Shown: piece after piece, positions 7,279 through 16,261 of the stretch | Position numbering within the stretch: position 1 is the first letter of the stretch | Layout: each line of letters starts with the position of its first letter | Origin: Erythrobacter colymbi | Lineage (GTDB): Bacteria; Pseudomonadota; Alphaproteobacteria; Sphingomonadales; Sphingomonadaceae | DNA length: 64,000 bases | Reading direction: 5' to 3' | Assembly: GCF_002155685.1 (NCBI RefSeq) | Contig: NZ_MUYK01000005.1 | Span: 124,001 to 188,000 of the forward strand | Notes under the pieces: generated by a model | Seen by the model: only the letters and a program-made list of their open reading frames with translations | Told to the model about the DNA's origin: nothing | The model's database searches: none | Translations under genes and position numbers: made by a program

Positions 7279-10030
7279 CGCCATCACCCAGCTCGATGCA
7301 ATCGTCTCTCAGCTCATCGCCGGGCCAGACAAGACCCCGACGGAAGAGAGCATTCGCGCTGCAATCTCAACAGTTCGCATGCTCCCCGACTTTTCGGGCA
7401 TCACCGATGAAGAGGCCGAACGCCTCGCCCGTGAGCTCGAAGAGCGGGTCGGGATCAGCATGGGTATTGGAGCGGTCGTAGGCGCGGTGGACTTCAAGCC
7501 ATGGCTCAACGACGCCCGGGCGGAAGGCCTGATCGAACCCTATTACTGGAACAGGTACAGAAAGCTCTTGGAGCAGAAGCGCCTGCCGATGGACGTCATC
7601 ACCTCCACAGACCAGGTAACGGACCGCATCTTGGACCGAATGGGCAACCCCAATGATCTCGGCTCGTGGGATCGAAAGGGGATGGTGGTTGGCCACGTTC
7701 AGAGCGGGAAGACGGCGAACTACACCGGTCTCGTCTGCAAGGCGGCTGACGCCGGATATCGCCTCATTGTCGTGATCGCCGGCATTCACAATAACCTGCG
7801 CAATCAGACGCAGGCGCGGATCGACGAGGGCTTCATCGGTCGGGACACCGGTCGGCTCGAAAAGAAGGACACCCGAAGCAAGCCCAAGCTGATCGGGGCG
7901 GGCATGTTCGATCATCGAAAGGCCCCGGTCAGCCTGACCACGACGCTCAAGGACTTCAACAAGGCTACGGCCACGACGAATACCAGCGAAATTGCGTCTT
8001 ATGCTGTCCCTGTCGTATTGGTGATCAAGAAGAATTACCGCACGCTTGAAAATCTGATCGATTGGCTGCGAGAGCACAGCACTGGCCGATATTCCGAGAT
8101 GGTCGATCAGCCGATGCTGCTGATCGATGATGAAGCGGACAATGCCTCGATCAATATTCAGTATGGTCGCGACGAGGTTTCACGCATTAACGGCCAGATA
8201 AGAGACCTGCTCGGCCTGTTTCGGCGCAGCTGCTATGTCGGCTACACCGCTACACCCTTCGCCAATATCTTCATCGATCCCGACAAGGATGACGAGGTCT
8301 ACAAGCAGGATCTCTTTCCGAGGGATTTCATCATCGGCCTCGACGCGCCGACGAACTATTTCGGTGCCCGCAAGGTCTTCATCGACGGCATGCCGGACGA
8401 TGATGCCGAGCGACCAGACTACCTCCGCTACATTGATGACAATGGCGACCTGCTGCCCGTCAAGCATACAATCGGGCATGAAATTACTGCCTTGCCTGAC
8501 AGTATGCTCGACGCTCTGCGATGCTTCATTGTTGCGCGCGCGATCCGGAATCTCAGAGGCCAGAAGGGCCAGCACGCGTCCATGCTCGTCAACGCGTCGC
8601 GTTTCACCGGCATCCAGAATGTACTCAAGAACAGGCTGCACCAGCATCTCAAGGCAATCGAAGATGCCGTGCGCGTCGATGGCGCCAAGGTCGATGCAGA
8701 CCTGAATCCGGAGATTGCCGAGCTGAAGCGTTGCTGGGCTAACGAATATCGGGATGCATGGCCGGAATGGGACTCGATACGGCGGGCTCTGCTCCCCGTG
8801 GTCGCGTCGGCGATGGTCATCGCCGTGAACTCGTCATCATCCGAAAGCCTCGATTACGAGGCCGGGGGCGAAAATGGGCTGACGGTGATTGCGGTAGGCG
8901 GCTTCTCGCTATCGCGCGGTTTGACTCTGGAAGGCCTGACAGTCTCGTATTTTCTGCGTAACTCGCTTATGTACGACACACTCATGCAGATGGGTCGATG
9001 GTTCGGTTATCGCCAGAACTACGAGGACTTATGCCGCATCTGGATCCTGCGTGAAGCAGCCTCGTGGTATGCCCACATCGCAGAAGCCACCGAGGAATTG
9101 CAGCTGGAACTGAAGAAGATGGAGCGTGCCAATGCCACGCCAAAGGAATTCGGCTTGGCGGTGCGCAGCCACCCAAGTGCGCTGATGGTGACGGCGAGGA
9201 ACAAGATGGGATCGGGTCAGAAGCACCTGATGGTCGGCCTGTCCAACAACTTCGTGGAAACAACTCGTCTTGGCGCAGCAAATGCGAGCCTCGTTCATAA
9301 CCGCAAAGTGCGCGACAAGCTGCTGAGCTCGCTTTCGGAGAATGGCTTCACCCAAACGTCCTCGCTTCCCGCATCCGGCGGCATGCTGCTTTCCAGAGTG
9401 CCAGTTTCTCTCATTGATGACTTCCTGCGCGACTTCGAAAATCATCAGGATTCTGTGCTCTCCGCTACTGACCCGATCCGCAGGTACATCTCCGATCGCA
9501 AGGATGATGAATTGGCACACTGGGACGTGCTTGTTGCATCGCTCCGCGGCTCTGACGGTACCCAACCGCTGGAAATAGAAGGTTGGAAGATCAATCCGAT
9601 CAGTCGCGCCATCGGTCCGGATGATCTCAGGAATGGGATCTTCACGATCAGTGGATCGAGCGCGCGTGTGGCATCTCGCGGAATGGAAAAGGCGGGGCTT
9701 TCGGCAGAGCGCGCCCGGTTGGCAGAAGCGGATTATCGTGAGGAAAAAAGCTTATCCGCCGATGCCAAGGTGAACTTTCCGGACCGGGTCTATCGTGCCC
9801 GGCGAGAGCGCGCCCTATTCCTCCTGTTCAACGTGAGGATCAAGAATGATGGCGTTGATGCTCGTGATCTGCAAAGAATCCCCGGCGAACCGGTTGTCGG
9901 GTGGGGGATCAGCTTCCCACCATCTGCCCGACCCGACCAGAAGGTGGAGTACATTCTGAACACCACCAAACTTCGCGAGCTCTTCGGGGAAGAGGATAAC
10001 GACGAGGACCTGCCCGATGACGAGGAATGA
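7271..10030 (+). CDS. Z1-domain ATPase/helicase-like protein
   Basis: 919 residues from ATG 7271, inside the end of the ATPase gene; the frame extends further upstream but without support. Motifs: Walker A GHVQSGKT (about residues 141-148), a Walker B/DEAD-like LLIDDEADN, GYTATPFANI, and the Z1 core VGGFSLSRGLTLEGLT with QMGRWFGYR, which supplies helicase motif VI-like arginines. Z1 proteins are superfamily II-type ATPases found next to MORC-like ATPases and endonucleases. It presumably remodels or translocates on DNA in the five-gene system. The C-terminus is acidic (DNDEDLPDDEE). Its stop overlaps the following gene by 14 nt. Confidence 0.9.
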   Translation: MADAITQLDAIVSQLIAGPDKTPTEESIRAAISTVRMLPDFSGITDEEAERLARELEERVGISMGIGAVVGAVDFKPWLNDARAEGLIEPYYWNRYRKLLEQKRLPMDVITSTDQVTDRILDRMGNPNDLGSWDRKGMVVGHVQSGKTANYTGLVCKAADAGYRLIVVIAGIHNNLRNQTQARIDEGFIGRDTGRLEKKDTRSKPKLIGAGMFDHRKAPVSLTTTLKDFNKATATTNTSEIASYAVPVVLVIKKNYRTLENLIDWLREHSTGRYSEMVDQPMLLIDDEADNASINIQYGRDEVSRINGQIRDLLGLFRRSCYVGYTATPFANIFIDPDKDDEVYKQDLFPRDFIIGLDAPTNYFGARKVFIDGMPDDDAERPDYLRYIDDNGDLLPVKHTIGHEITALPDSMLDALRCFIVARAIRNLRGQKGQHASMLVNASRFTGIQNVLKNRLHQHLKAIEDAVRVDGAKVDADLNPEIAELKRCWANEYRDAWPEWDSIRRALLPVVASAMVIAVNSSSSESLDYEAGGENGLTVIAVGGFSLSRGLTLEGLTVSYFLRNSLMYDTLMQMGRWFGYRQNYEDLCRIWILREAASWYAHIAEATEELQLELKKMERANATPKEFGLAVRSHPSALMVTARNKMGSGQKHLMVGLSNNFVETTRLGAANASLVHNRKVRDKLLSSLSENGFTQTSSLPASGGMLLSRVPVSLIDDFLRDFENHQDSVLSATDPIRRYISDRKDDELAHWDVLVASLRGSDGTQPLEIEGWKINPISRAIGPDDLRNGIFTISGSSARVASRGMEKAGLSAERARLAEADYREEKSLSADAKVNFPDRVYRARRERALFLLFNVRIKNDGVDARDLQRIPGEPVVGWGISFPPSARPDQKVEYILNTTKLRELFGEEDNDEDLPDDEE

Positions 10031-10999
10031 TGACCCGTGGGACGGGCTCGGTTCCGGTGGAATCGATGCGAGGCGAGTTAATCCGGCCAGCCCTCACGAT
10101 TTTTTCTGGGTCGTTTCCGCCAAGGACGAGCCTGGGCTGCTTCTACGGCTGTCGGCAGACACAGCCGAGATCAAGCCTTTGCCAAGACTTCGTTCGCTCG
10201 ATCTCGCGTATCGCAATGTTGCGGGCCACAAATCTCTCGTGCTGCTGCTCAGGGACGAAGAGCAGCGAGAACTGTTTGGCAGCCTCTGCACGGACATCGT
10301 TGCGGCTGGGGATGCCGGGAGCGACAACCGTGATGCCCTGAACCGCGCCATTCGTCGCACCATGCGATGGCATCATTTGCTTCGCGGCGGGAAGAACGGG
10401 CTTCTATCGCTAGAGGAGCAACGCGGGCTCCTGGGCGAATTGCAATTCCTTCTGCATCTGATCGACCTGATCGGCCCAAGAGCAGCGATCGAGGCGTGGA
10501 AGGGGCCCCTTGGCTCTTCCAAGGATTTCGAGCTCGACGGGTGTCTGTGGAAGTGAAGGCAAGTCGCGGGGCGGCCAAGCCGTTCGTGCAAATCTCTTCG
10601 GAAGATCAGCTCTCGGATGTCGACGGCTGCCGCTTGTTCCTTGTCGTGAGTGCCATCGATGCCGTCGTGAAGCCGAACGGCCTCACACTGACCGATTATG
10701 TGTCGGAATTCGAGAAGCTCTACGCGGTGCTCGATCCGGAGGCTTACGCGCTCTGGGAAGAAGCCATCATGGCAACGGGCTTCGACTTCGAGGATGACTA
10801 CTCGGACCGTCGCTGGAATATCGGCAAGAACCTCCACTTCGAAGTGGCGGAGGGCTTTCCCCGGATAGCCAATCCGCCGCCTACAGGCGTGTCGTCCGTA
10901 CGCTACAGCATCAGCCTTGATGCCTGCTCCGAGTTCGCCGTTGAGGAAGAGGTGCTGGATCGTCTGGTAGCCGAAAGGCATGGCCCATGGACGAACTGA
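10017..10999 (+). pseudogene. PD-(D/E)XK motif protein (DUF4420-like), split by a frameshift
   Basis: Two overlapping frames together make one protein. The first (10017-10556) ends right after GPLGSSKDFELDG; the second continues VSVEVKASRGAAK to 10999. The catalytic Asp of PD-(D/E)XK would be in KDFELDG and the ExK in VEVKAS, so the break falls between them. Adding one G to the GGG run at 10539-10541 restores a continuous frame, as would a -1 ribosomal slip there. DUF4420 proteins are the presumed DNA-cleaving subunit between the Z1 and AIPR genes. The frame start overlaps the Z1 stop by 14 nt and the end overlaps the AIPR start. Possible causes: true inactivation, phase variation, or a sequencing error. 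Confidence 0.8.
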
Positions 11000-13056
11000 C
11001 CGAATATCACCGCCAGCTGATGGCGGAAATCCAGGGTGATGCTGATGCCATGGGGCTCATCACCAGCGAGGCGTTCCTAGAAAAGATTGCGGATGTGCTG
11101 GACGAAGCCGGTGAGGTGACGTCGCTCTCGCAATGCTATTACGAAGGGAAATTCGGCTCGAAGGCTGTGCAGGTGGATGCCTATGCATGGGACCCCACCG
11201 ATGAAGAAGGCGTCCTGAGCGTTGTGATCTGCGATCTTGCGCTCTCTGAGCAACCGCAGTCAATCGACAAGACGGAAATCAGCCGCCTCCTGAAGCGCCT
11301 CGTCGAGTTCGTGGTGGCGGCCAAGACCCGTGATTTTCGGGAGAATCTGGAAGAAACGAGCAACGGCTTTGTTCTCAGCGACCTGATCGCGCGGGCATGG
11401 AAGCAGATCAACAAGATCAAGCTGATCCTTGTCACCAACCGCATCAACAAGTCCCGCACCGACGCGCAGTCGGTCGGTGCAATTGGCGGAATTCCCGTCA
11501 CGTCGAATGTCTGGGACCTTCCTCGCATTCACCGCTTCGTTTCGTCGGGCCAGACGCGGGAAGACCTCGTAGTCGATTTCGCCGAGACGTTCGGGGAGCC
11601 GGTTCCGGTGCTCAAGGCGTCCTATGACGGCGCTCCGTTCGAAAGCTACATCGCCGTGATCCCGGGCGCACAGCTGGCGGAAATCTACGAGAAGTGGGGC
11701 GCGCGATTGCTGGAGGCGAACGTGCGGAGCTTCCTGCAGGCGCGAAACAAGGTCAATCGCGGCATTCGCGACACCATCCGCGATGACCCCAACATGTTCT
11801 TTTCCTACAACAACGGGCTGACAGCGACAGCCGAGTCAGTCGAGATCGCCGACATTGGCGAAGGTCTCTTCCTTATGTCGGCCAGCAACTTCCAGATCGT
11901 GAACGGCGGGCAAACGACGGCTTCGATCCATGCGGCCCGCAAACTGGCCCCCGAGCAACTCAAGGACGTCTTTGTCCAGATGAAGCTGACGGTGGTGCCA
12001 TCGGAAAAGGCGGAAGACATTGTCCCGTTGATCTCGCAGTTCGCGAACAGCCAGAACAAGGTCAACGCTGCGGATTTCTTTGCGAACCATCCATTCCATG
12101 TGCGGATCGAGGAGTTCTCGCGCCGTATCCTCGCGCCCTCAGGGGATGAAGGTTACCGGGAAACCAAGTGGTTTTATGAGCGCGCCCGTGGGCAATTCGC
12201 GGATGAGCGCGGTCGGCGCTCGATTGGGGATCGGAAGAAGTTCGATGCCGAGTTTCCGCGCTCCCAGTTTTTCACGAAAACCGATCTCGCGAAGTTCGAG
12301 AATTCCTATCGTTGCCTTCCCCACGAGGTCAGCCTCGGCGCACAGAAGAACTTCGGCAAACTGGCGCAACTGGTCGGGGCAGACTGGGAGAAGAAAAAGG
12401 ATTCCTATGATGAGGTCTGGTTCAAGCGGCTGATTGCCAAGGCAATCATATTCCGGAATCTCGAAAAGCTCGTCCCGCAGCAGGAATGGTACGCAGGCGG
12501 CTATCGCGCCAACATCGTGACCTACGCGCTCGCCAAGATCGTCCATGACGCGGATCAGAAGCAGAAGCTCCTCGATCTCGACCGAGTATGGGCATTGCAG
12601 CGCGTGCCTTCAAACCTCGAGCGTGCGTGTCTTGCCGCTGCGCAAGCGGCCAATGCGGTCATCACGAATCCTCCCTCCGGCATACGCAACATGAGCGAGT
12701 GGGCAAAGAAGCAGGCCTGCTGGGCTGATCTCGCGAAGCGACCGGTCGATTATGGCGAGGACTTCTGGGAAAGCCTGATCGATCCTGCCGAAGCGCAGGC
12801 TGCGACGCGTAGCGCGAGACAGGCTCGTCAGCTCACGTCCGGGATCGAGGCACAGAGAGAGGTGGTTGTGCAAGGCGCAGACTACTGGAAAAGTCTGCTA
12901 GAATTCGGAAAGTCGATCAGAAAACTGACAGTCAAGGAGCAGGGCATTCTCAGGGCCTGCGCGCAGCTACCCCACAGAATTCCGAGCGAGAAGCAGTCAC
13001 TGGCTGCGCTCGCGATCGCAGACAAGCTGGAGCAGTTCTACCCGAAAGACAGCTGA
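10987..13056 (+). CDS. AIPR-family protein
   Basis: 689 residues with the core of the AIPR (abortive infection phage resistance) family: VRSFLQARNKVNRGIRDTI, FFSYNNGLTATAE (about 270) and FQIVNGGQTTASIHAA (about 302). It starts 13 nt inside the end of the split nuclease gene. Family members are encoded with MORC-like ATPases and Z1 proteins and in other phage-resistance operons; their biochemical role is not settled. Its 3' end overlaps the convergent methyltransferase gene by 19 nt, so transcription from both sides collides here. Confidence 0.88.
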   Translation: MDELTEYHRQLMAEIQGDADAMGLITSEAFLEKIADVLDEAGEVTSLSQCYYEGKFGSKAVQVDAYAWDPTDEEGVLSVVICDLALSEQPQSIDKTEISRLLKRLVEFVVAAKTRDFRENLEETSNGFVLSDLIARAWKQINKIKLILVTNRINKSRTDAQSVGAIGGIPVTSNVWDLPRIHRFVSSGQTREDLVVDFAETFGEPVPVLKASYDGAPFESYIAVIPGAQLAEIYEKWGARLLEANVRSFLQARNKVNRGIRDTIRDDPNMFFSYNNGLTATAESVEIADIGEGLFLMSASNFQIVNGGQTTASIHAARKLAPEQLKDVFVQMKLTVVPSEKAEDIVPLISQFANSQNKVNAADFFANHPFHVRIEEFSRRILAPSGDEGYRETKWFYERARGQFADERGRRSIGDRKKFDAEFPRSQFFTKTDLAKFENSYRCLPHEVSLGAQKNFGKLAQLVGADWEKKKDSYDEVWFKRLIAKAIIFRNLEKLVPQQEWYAGGYRANIVTYALAKIVHDADQKQKLLDLDRVWALQRVPSNLERACLAAAQAANAVITNPPSGIRNMSEWAKKQACWADLAKRPVDYGEDFWESLIDPAEAQAATRSARQARQLTSGIEAQREVVVQGADYWKSLLEFGKSIRKLTVKEQGILRACAQLPHRIPSEKQSLAALAIADKLEQFYPKDS

Positions 13057-14630
13057 CGGGCGGGCTTTCGTGCCTTCCTTTGGTCCGCTTGAGACAGGAT
13101 CTGCAGGAGCAATTCTCCGATCTGTCGCGCCAACAGCGGCGGAACAGCATTGCCGACCTGCACATACTGCTGGGTCCTGTTGCCCTCGAAATAGTAATTG
13201 TCGGGGAAGGTCTGGAGCCGAGCGGCCTCGCGAACTGTAAGGCTCCGGCACTGCAACGGGTCCGGGTGGATGAAATAGTGTCCGTCCTTCGAGATATGGC
13301 TCGTCACTGTAGTCGAGGGAGCATCCCACGTCTGGACGCGGAACCGGTCCGCAAACTTGCCTGAATCCCAGTTCCGATGGTTTGGAGCAAGGCCACGAGG
13401 GTACTCGTCCGCCTTCGGAGACCGCCCGAACACCTCGGCAAACGTCGATGCAAAGGCGTATCTTGCGAGGTCCCCTTCCATGTGCGCACGCGTTTCATGA
13501 TTGGGCAGGACAGGCAATCTCTCGTCGCAAAGCCAAGCCCCAAGGAAATTGTCCCTGACCGGCGTTACCACTGTGCTTGACCGCGGGGGCAGCTCCTCTG
13601 CTGAGGCGATCTGCCGTGAATGATCGGAGAGACGCTTTGCCACCTCGGCGAGCCAGCCACCATCATCACGACTGGCAGAGGCAGCATTCTTGAATGCCTT
13701 CACTGCGGCCCGTTGCCAGGATTCGGCGCCATCGGGAGACTTGCTCAACCCGCTTCTGAGCTGTGGCATCCCGGCGAGAACTGATGCAACAGTGGATCGA
13801 GCGGGATGAGGGCGCAGCGCGGGTGTTTCCTCATCACTCATCCCAGCCCTGCGAAAGATGTCTGCCCTGATCCCCATGAGGATTACCCGGTGGCGCGCCT
13901 GCGGTATCTGAAAATTCTCCGACCTGATTATGTGCCGCACGTGACCGGAGCCTTGATCCGCCACAAGTGGCACCAGTACGTAGCTGTCGGGCTTACCCCC
14001 GGCAGCCTTGAGATCGTCAACTATCTTGTCGATCATGCTTTCGCCATCGACCCTTGCTGACAGCATCCCTTTCACATTCTCCATGACAAACGCCACGGGC
14101 TGAAGGCGTTTGAGGATACGGATGTATTCCTCGTAGAGGAAATGCCGGTGGTCGCTGGCGGGATCATAGCCTACCTTCCCGCGATTGCGGGCGCGGCCGA
14201 CCAATGAGTAGGCTTGGCAAGGCGGTCCGCCGATGAGGATCGTGCCGTCAGCCGCGCTCTCACCAATTCGGTCGAGGACGGGGTTCAGCCAGTCGGCAGC
14301 CTCGGCGGTGCCAAGTTCGAGCATGGCAGTTTCTTCGCAAGCCGCCTGCCACTCCGCCGAATGTTTTGAAATCAATTCGTCCTTTGAGACATAGCCTGCC
14401 AGATAGTCATAATAGGCTTTGGGCGTTTCGGCGAACTGCCTGAAAAACGAACGCAGCCTCAAGGTGGCGAACGCGGATGGCTCCTTTTCGACAGACAGTG
14501 CAATCTGGTACGGTTTGCCCCCGCCCGCATCGCGGATGGATGCGAAGCCTTCGGCCAGTCCTCCCGGACCGGCGAAGAGGTCAACCGTCTTGAATTGCTG
14601 GCTCATCTGTTCGAACTTCCACTGCGTCAT
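13038..14630 (-). CDS. dcm: C5 cytosine DNA methyltransferase
   Basis: 530 residues with the ordered C5-methyltransferase motifs: I DLFAGPGGL (17-25), IV GGPPCQAYS with catalytic Cys138, VI FVMENVKGML, VIII QIPQARHRVILMGIR, and X VQVGNAVPPLLARQIG near the C-terminus. It would methylate cytosine in a specific sequence, presumably protecting self DNA from the neighbouring nuclease system. ATG 14630 is used; ATG 14606 (MSQQFKT) has a better-placed GGAAG and may be the true start. Divergent from vsr by about 50 bp and convergent with the AIPR gene. The recognition sequence cannot be read from the protein. Confidence 0.92.
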   Translation of the reverse strand: MTQWKFEQMSQQFKTVDLFAGPGGLAEGFASIRDAGGGKPYQIALSVEKEPSAFATLRLRSFFRQFAETPKAYYDYLAGYVSKDELISKHSAEWQAACEETAMLELGTAEAADWLNPVLDRIGESAADGTILIGGPPCQAYSLVGRARNRGKVGYDPASDHRHFLYEEYIRILKRLQPVAFVMENVKGMLSARVDGESMIDKIVDDLKAAGGKPDSYVLVPLVADQGSGHVRHIIRSENFQIPQARHRVILMGIRADIFRRAGMSDEETPALRPHPARSTVASVLAGMPQLRSGLSKSPDGAESWQRAAVKAFKNAASASRDDGGWLAEVAKRLSDHSRQIASAEELPPRSSTVVTPVRDNFLGAWLCDERLPVLPNHETRAHMEGDLARYAFASTFAEVFGRSPKADEYPRGLAPNHRNWDSGKFADRFRVQTWDAPSTTVTSHISKDGHYFIHPDPLQCRSLTVREAARLQTFPDNYYFEGNRTQQYVQVGNAVPPLLARQIGELLLQILSQADQRKARKPARQLSFG

Positions 14631-14677
14631 GAGCCTATTACCAGGCTGCCAGCGGGACGCCAGGGGGCCTGATCACT

Positions 14678-15127
14678 TTGGCTGATATTGTTGACGCAAA
14701 CACCCGCTCACGGATGATGGCGGGCATTCGAAGCAAGAATACCAAGCCGGAATTGCTCCTGCGGCGCGCGTTGCATGCAAGGGGCCTCCGTTACCGGCTC
14801 CACGGAGCAAAACTGCCCGGCAAACCTGACCTTGTTTTTGCCAAGCACCAGGCTGTCGTTTTCGTGCATGGATGCTTCTGGCACCGTCACAGCAACTGTC
14901 GCTTCGCGACAACGCCAGCGACCCGTCCTGAGTTCTGGACGGCGAAGTTCTCGGCCAACATCGAGAGAGACAAAAGGAATGTCGCGGCACTCGTGGAAAA
15001 TGGCTGGCGGATCGCAACGGTCTGGGAATGCGCACTCAAGGGCGGTGATGTCAGCCGCATGGCAGATTTGGTCGCGCATTGGTTGACGCAGGGGCGAACC
15101 TGCACGCTGGAGCTACCGACCGTCTGA
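14678..15127 (+). CDS. vsr: Very short patch repair endonuclease
   Basis: 149-residue Vsr-type nickase that cuts next to T:G mismatches created by deamination of 5-methylcytosine. Motifs: MMAGIRSKNTKPELLLRRAL, LPGKPDLVF with the catalytic Asp, and HGCFWHRHSNC combining the catalytic and zinc-binding residues, then ERDKRN and GWRIATVWEC. It starts at TTG 14678 directly after the divergent methyltransferase start region, the usual partner for vsr. It is the last gene of the cargo; the next gene, ardC, ends only 30 bp further on the opposite strand. Confidence 0.92.
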   Translation: MADIVDANTRSRMMAGIRSKNTKPELLLRRALHARGLRYRLHGAKLPGKPDLVFAKHQAVVFVHGCFWHRHSNCRFATTPATRPEFWTAKFSANIERDKRNVAALVENGWRIATVWECALKGGDVSRMADLVAHWLTQGRTCTLELPTV

Positions 15128-15156
15128 TCAAGTATGGCGTGCGTTGATGGTCGCAT

Positions 15157-16038
15157 TTATCCTTTCTCCCCCAACCACTCCGCCGCTTTCGCCGCCGCGC
15201 TGGCGGCGGTGAAGATTGCCCGGTTGTCGCCCTTTAGCACCTTGAGCCAGCTGGCGAGGTAACAGGCATGATCCGGACGCGGGATGACCGACAGCCCGAG
15301 GTCCCCGCACAGGAAGGCTGAGCCAAGCTCGGCGACCAGCTCTTCCATGGCATAGGCCTCGTCCCCGAAGCGCTTGCCAAAGGTCCGGGCAAGACGGTGA
15401 TCAGCCCCAGTCCAGTGGACCAGCTCGTGGAGCAGGATGGCATACCAGTTCTGCACCGCGCTGGCGGTGTCTGTGGTGAAGAACCGCTCGCGATCGGGCA
15501 TGGTGATCGTGTCGGTGGAAGGGGTGTAGTGGGCACTATCGCCCTTGATGCGGATGGTAGCGGCTGAGGCGGCAATGAAGGCTTCGACATCTGGGATCGG
15601 ATCGAAGGTCTCGGCTTCCGACACCTCGGGCAAGGCGTAGCCCTCGACCTGCGCAATGTTGAACACATGCGAGCCTTGCGCGAAGATCCGACCCGCGTTC
15701 TCGCGTGCCTCGTCATCGCTGCCCTCGGCCTTGTCCAAGACCTTGTAGAACACGATCGGCGAAGCCTTCTCACCCTTGCGAACCTGAGCGCCCAGCGACT
15801 GCCACTGGCGGTAGGTTGCCCAGAGACCATGCCCGAAGTCCTGCGCCTCGGCGCTGGCCCAGAGGGCAAGGACATTGACGCCGCGATAGGCCTTGCGGGT
15901 GACCGCATTGACGGGCCGCGTGAGCGGGGCGCTGCTACGGTGCCAGGGAAGCGTGTAGTCGCCGGTGCCGCGCTCCAGCGCGGCGATGATCTGGTTTGTG
16001 ATGGTGTCGTAGATGCTGGCGGTTGCGGTGCGGGCCAT
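15157..16038 (-). CDS. ardC: ArdC-family antirestriction protein
   Basis: 293 residues with the N-terminal ssDNA-binding domain of ArdC (ITNQIIAALERG, LPWHR, RGVNVLALW, WQSLGAQVRKGEK) and a C-terminal zincin domain with HELVHWTG and EELVAELGSAFLCGDLG. ArdC proteins protect incoming conjugative DNA from host restriction. ATG 16038 follows a short spacer from traI; both are on the minus strand. Its original downstream partner appears to be the small genes at 5141-4789, now separated by the defence cargo. Confidence 0.9.
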   Translation of the reverse strand: MARTATASIYDTITNQIIAALERGTGDYTLPWHRSSAPLTRPVNAVTRKAYRGVNVLALWASAEAQDFGHGLWATYRQWQSLGAQVRKGEKASPIVFYKVLDKAEGSDDEARENAGRIFAQGSHVFNIAQVEGYALPEVSEAETFDPIPDVEAFIAASAATIRIKGDSAHYTPSTDTITMPDRERFFTTDTASAVQNWYAILLHELVHWTGADHRLARTFGKRFGDEAYAMEELVAELGSAFLCGDLGLSVIPRPDHACYLASWLKVLKGDNRAIFTAASAAAKAAEWLGEKG

Positions 16039-16261
16039 GGTGGTAAATCCTTCGTCCTGACGTTGGGAACGCGGATGAAGGGACGGGCCGGATGGCCGGG
16101 CGGGTCAGCGCGAAGCGCGGAACAGACAACACGGGAGGGCACAGCCCGAATGGAGCGGGCAGGCTGTTGATCCCGCCCGGCACGGCCTGTCACGAGAGGG
16201 AGCAGTTAATTCCAACGGCAGGGTGAAGGATGCCATGGCCCTGCGTTCACGCATCACACGA

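Noticed and set aside
16039..16261. oriT in the spacer between traI and ardC
   Set aside because: Short GC-rich inverted repeats are present but no nic-site consensus for this relaxase is known to me; not called.
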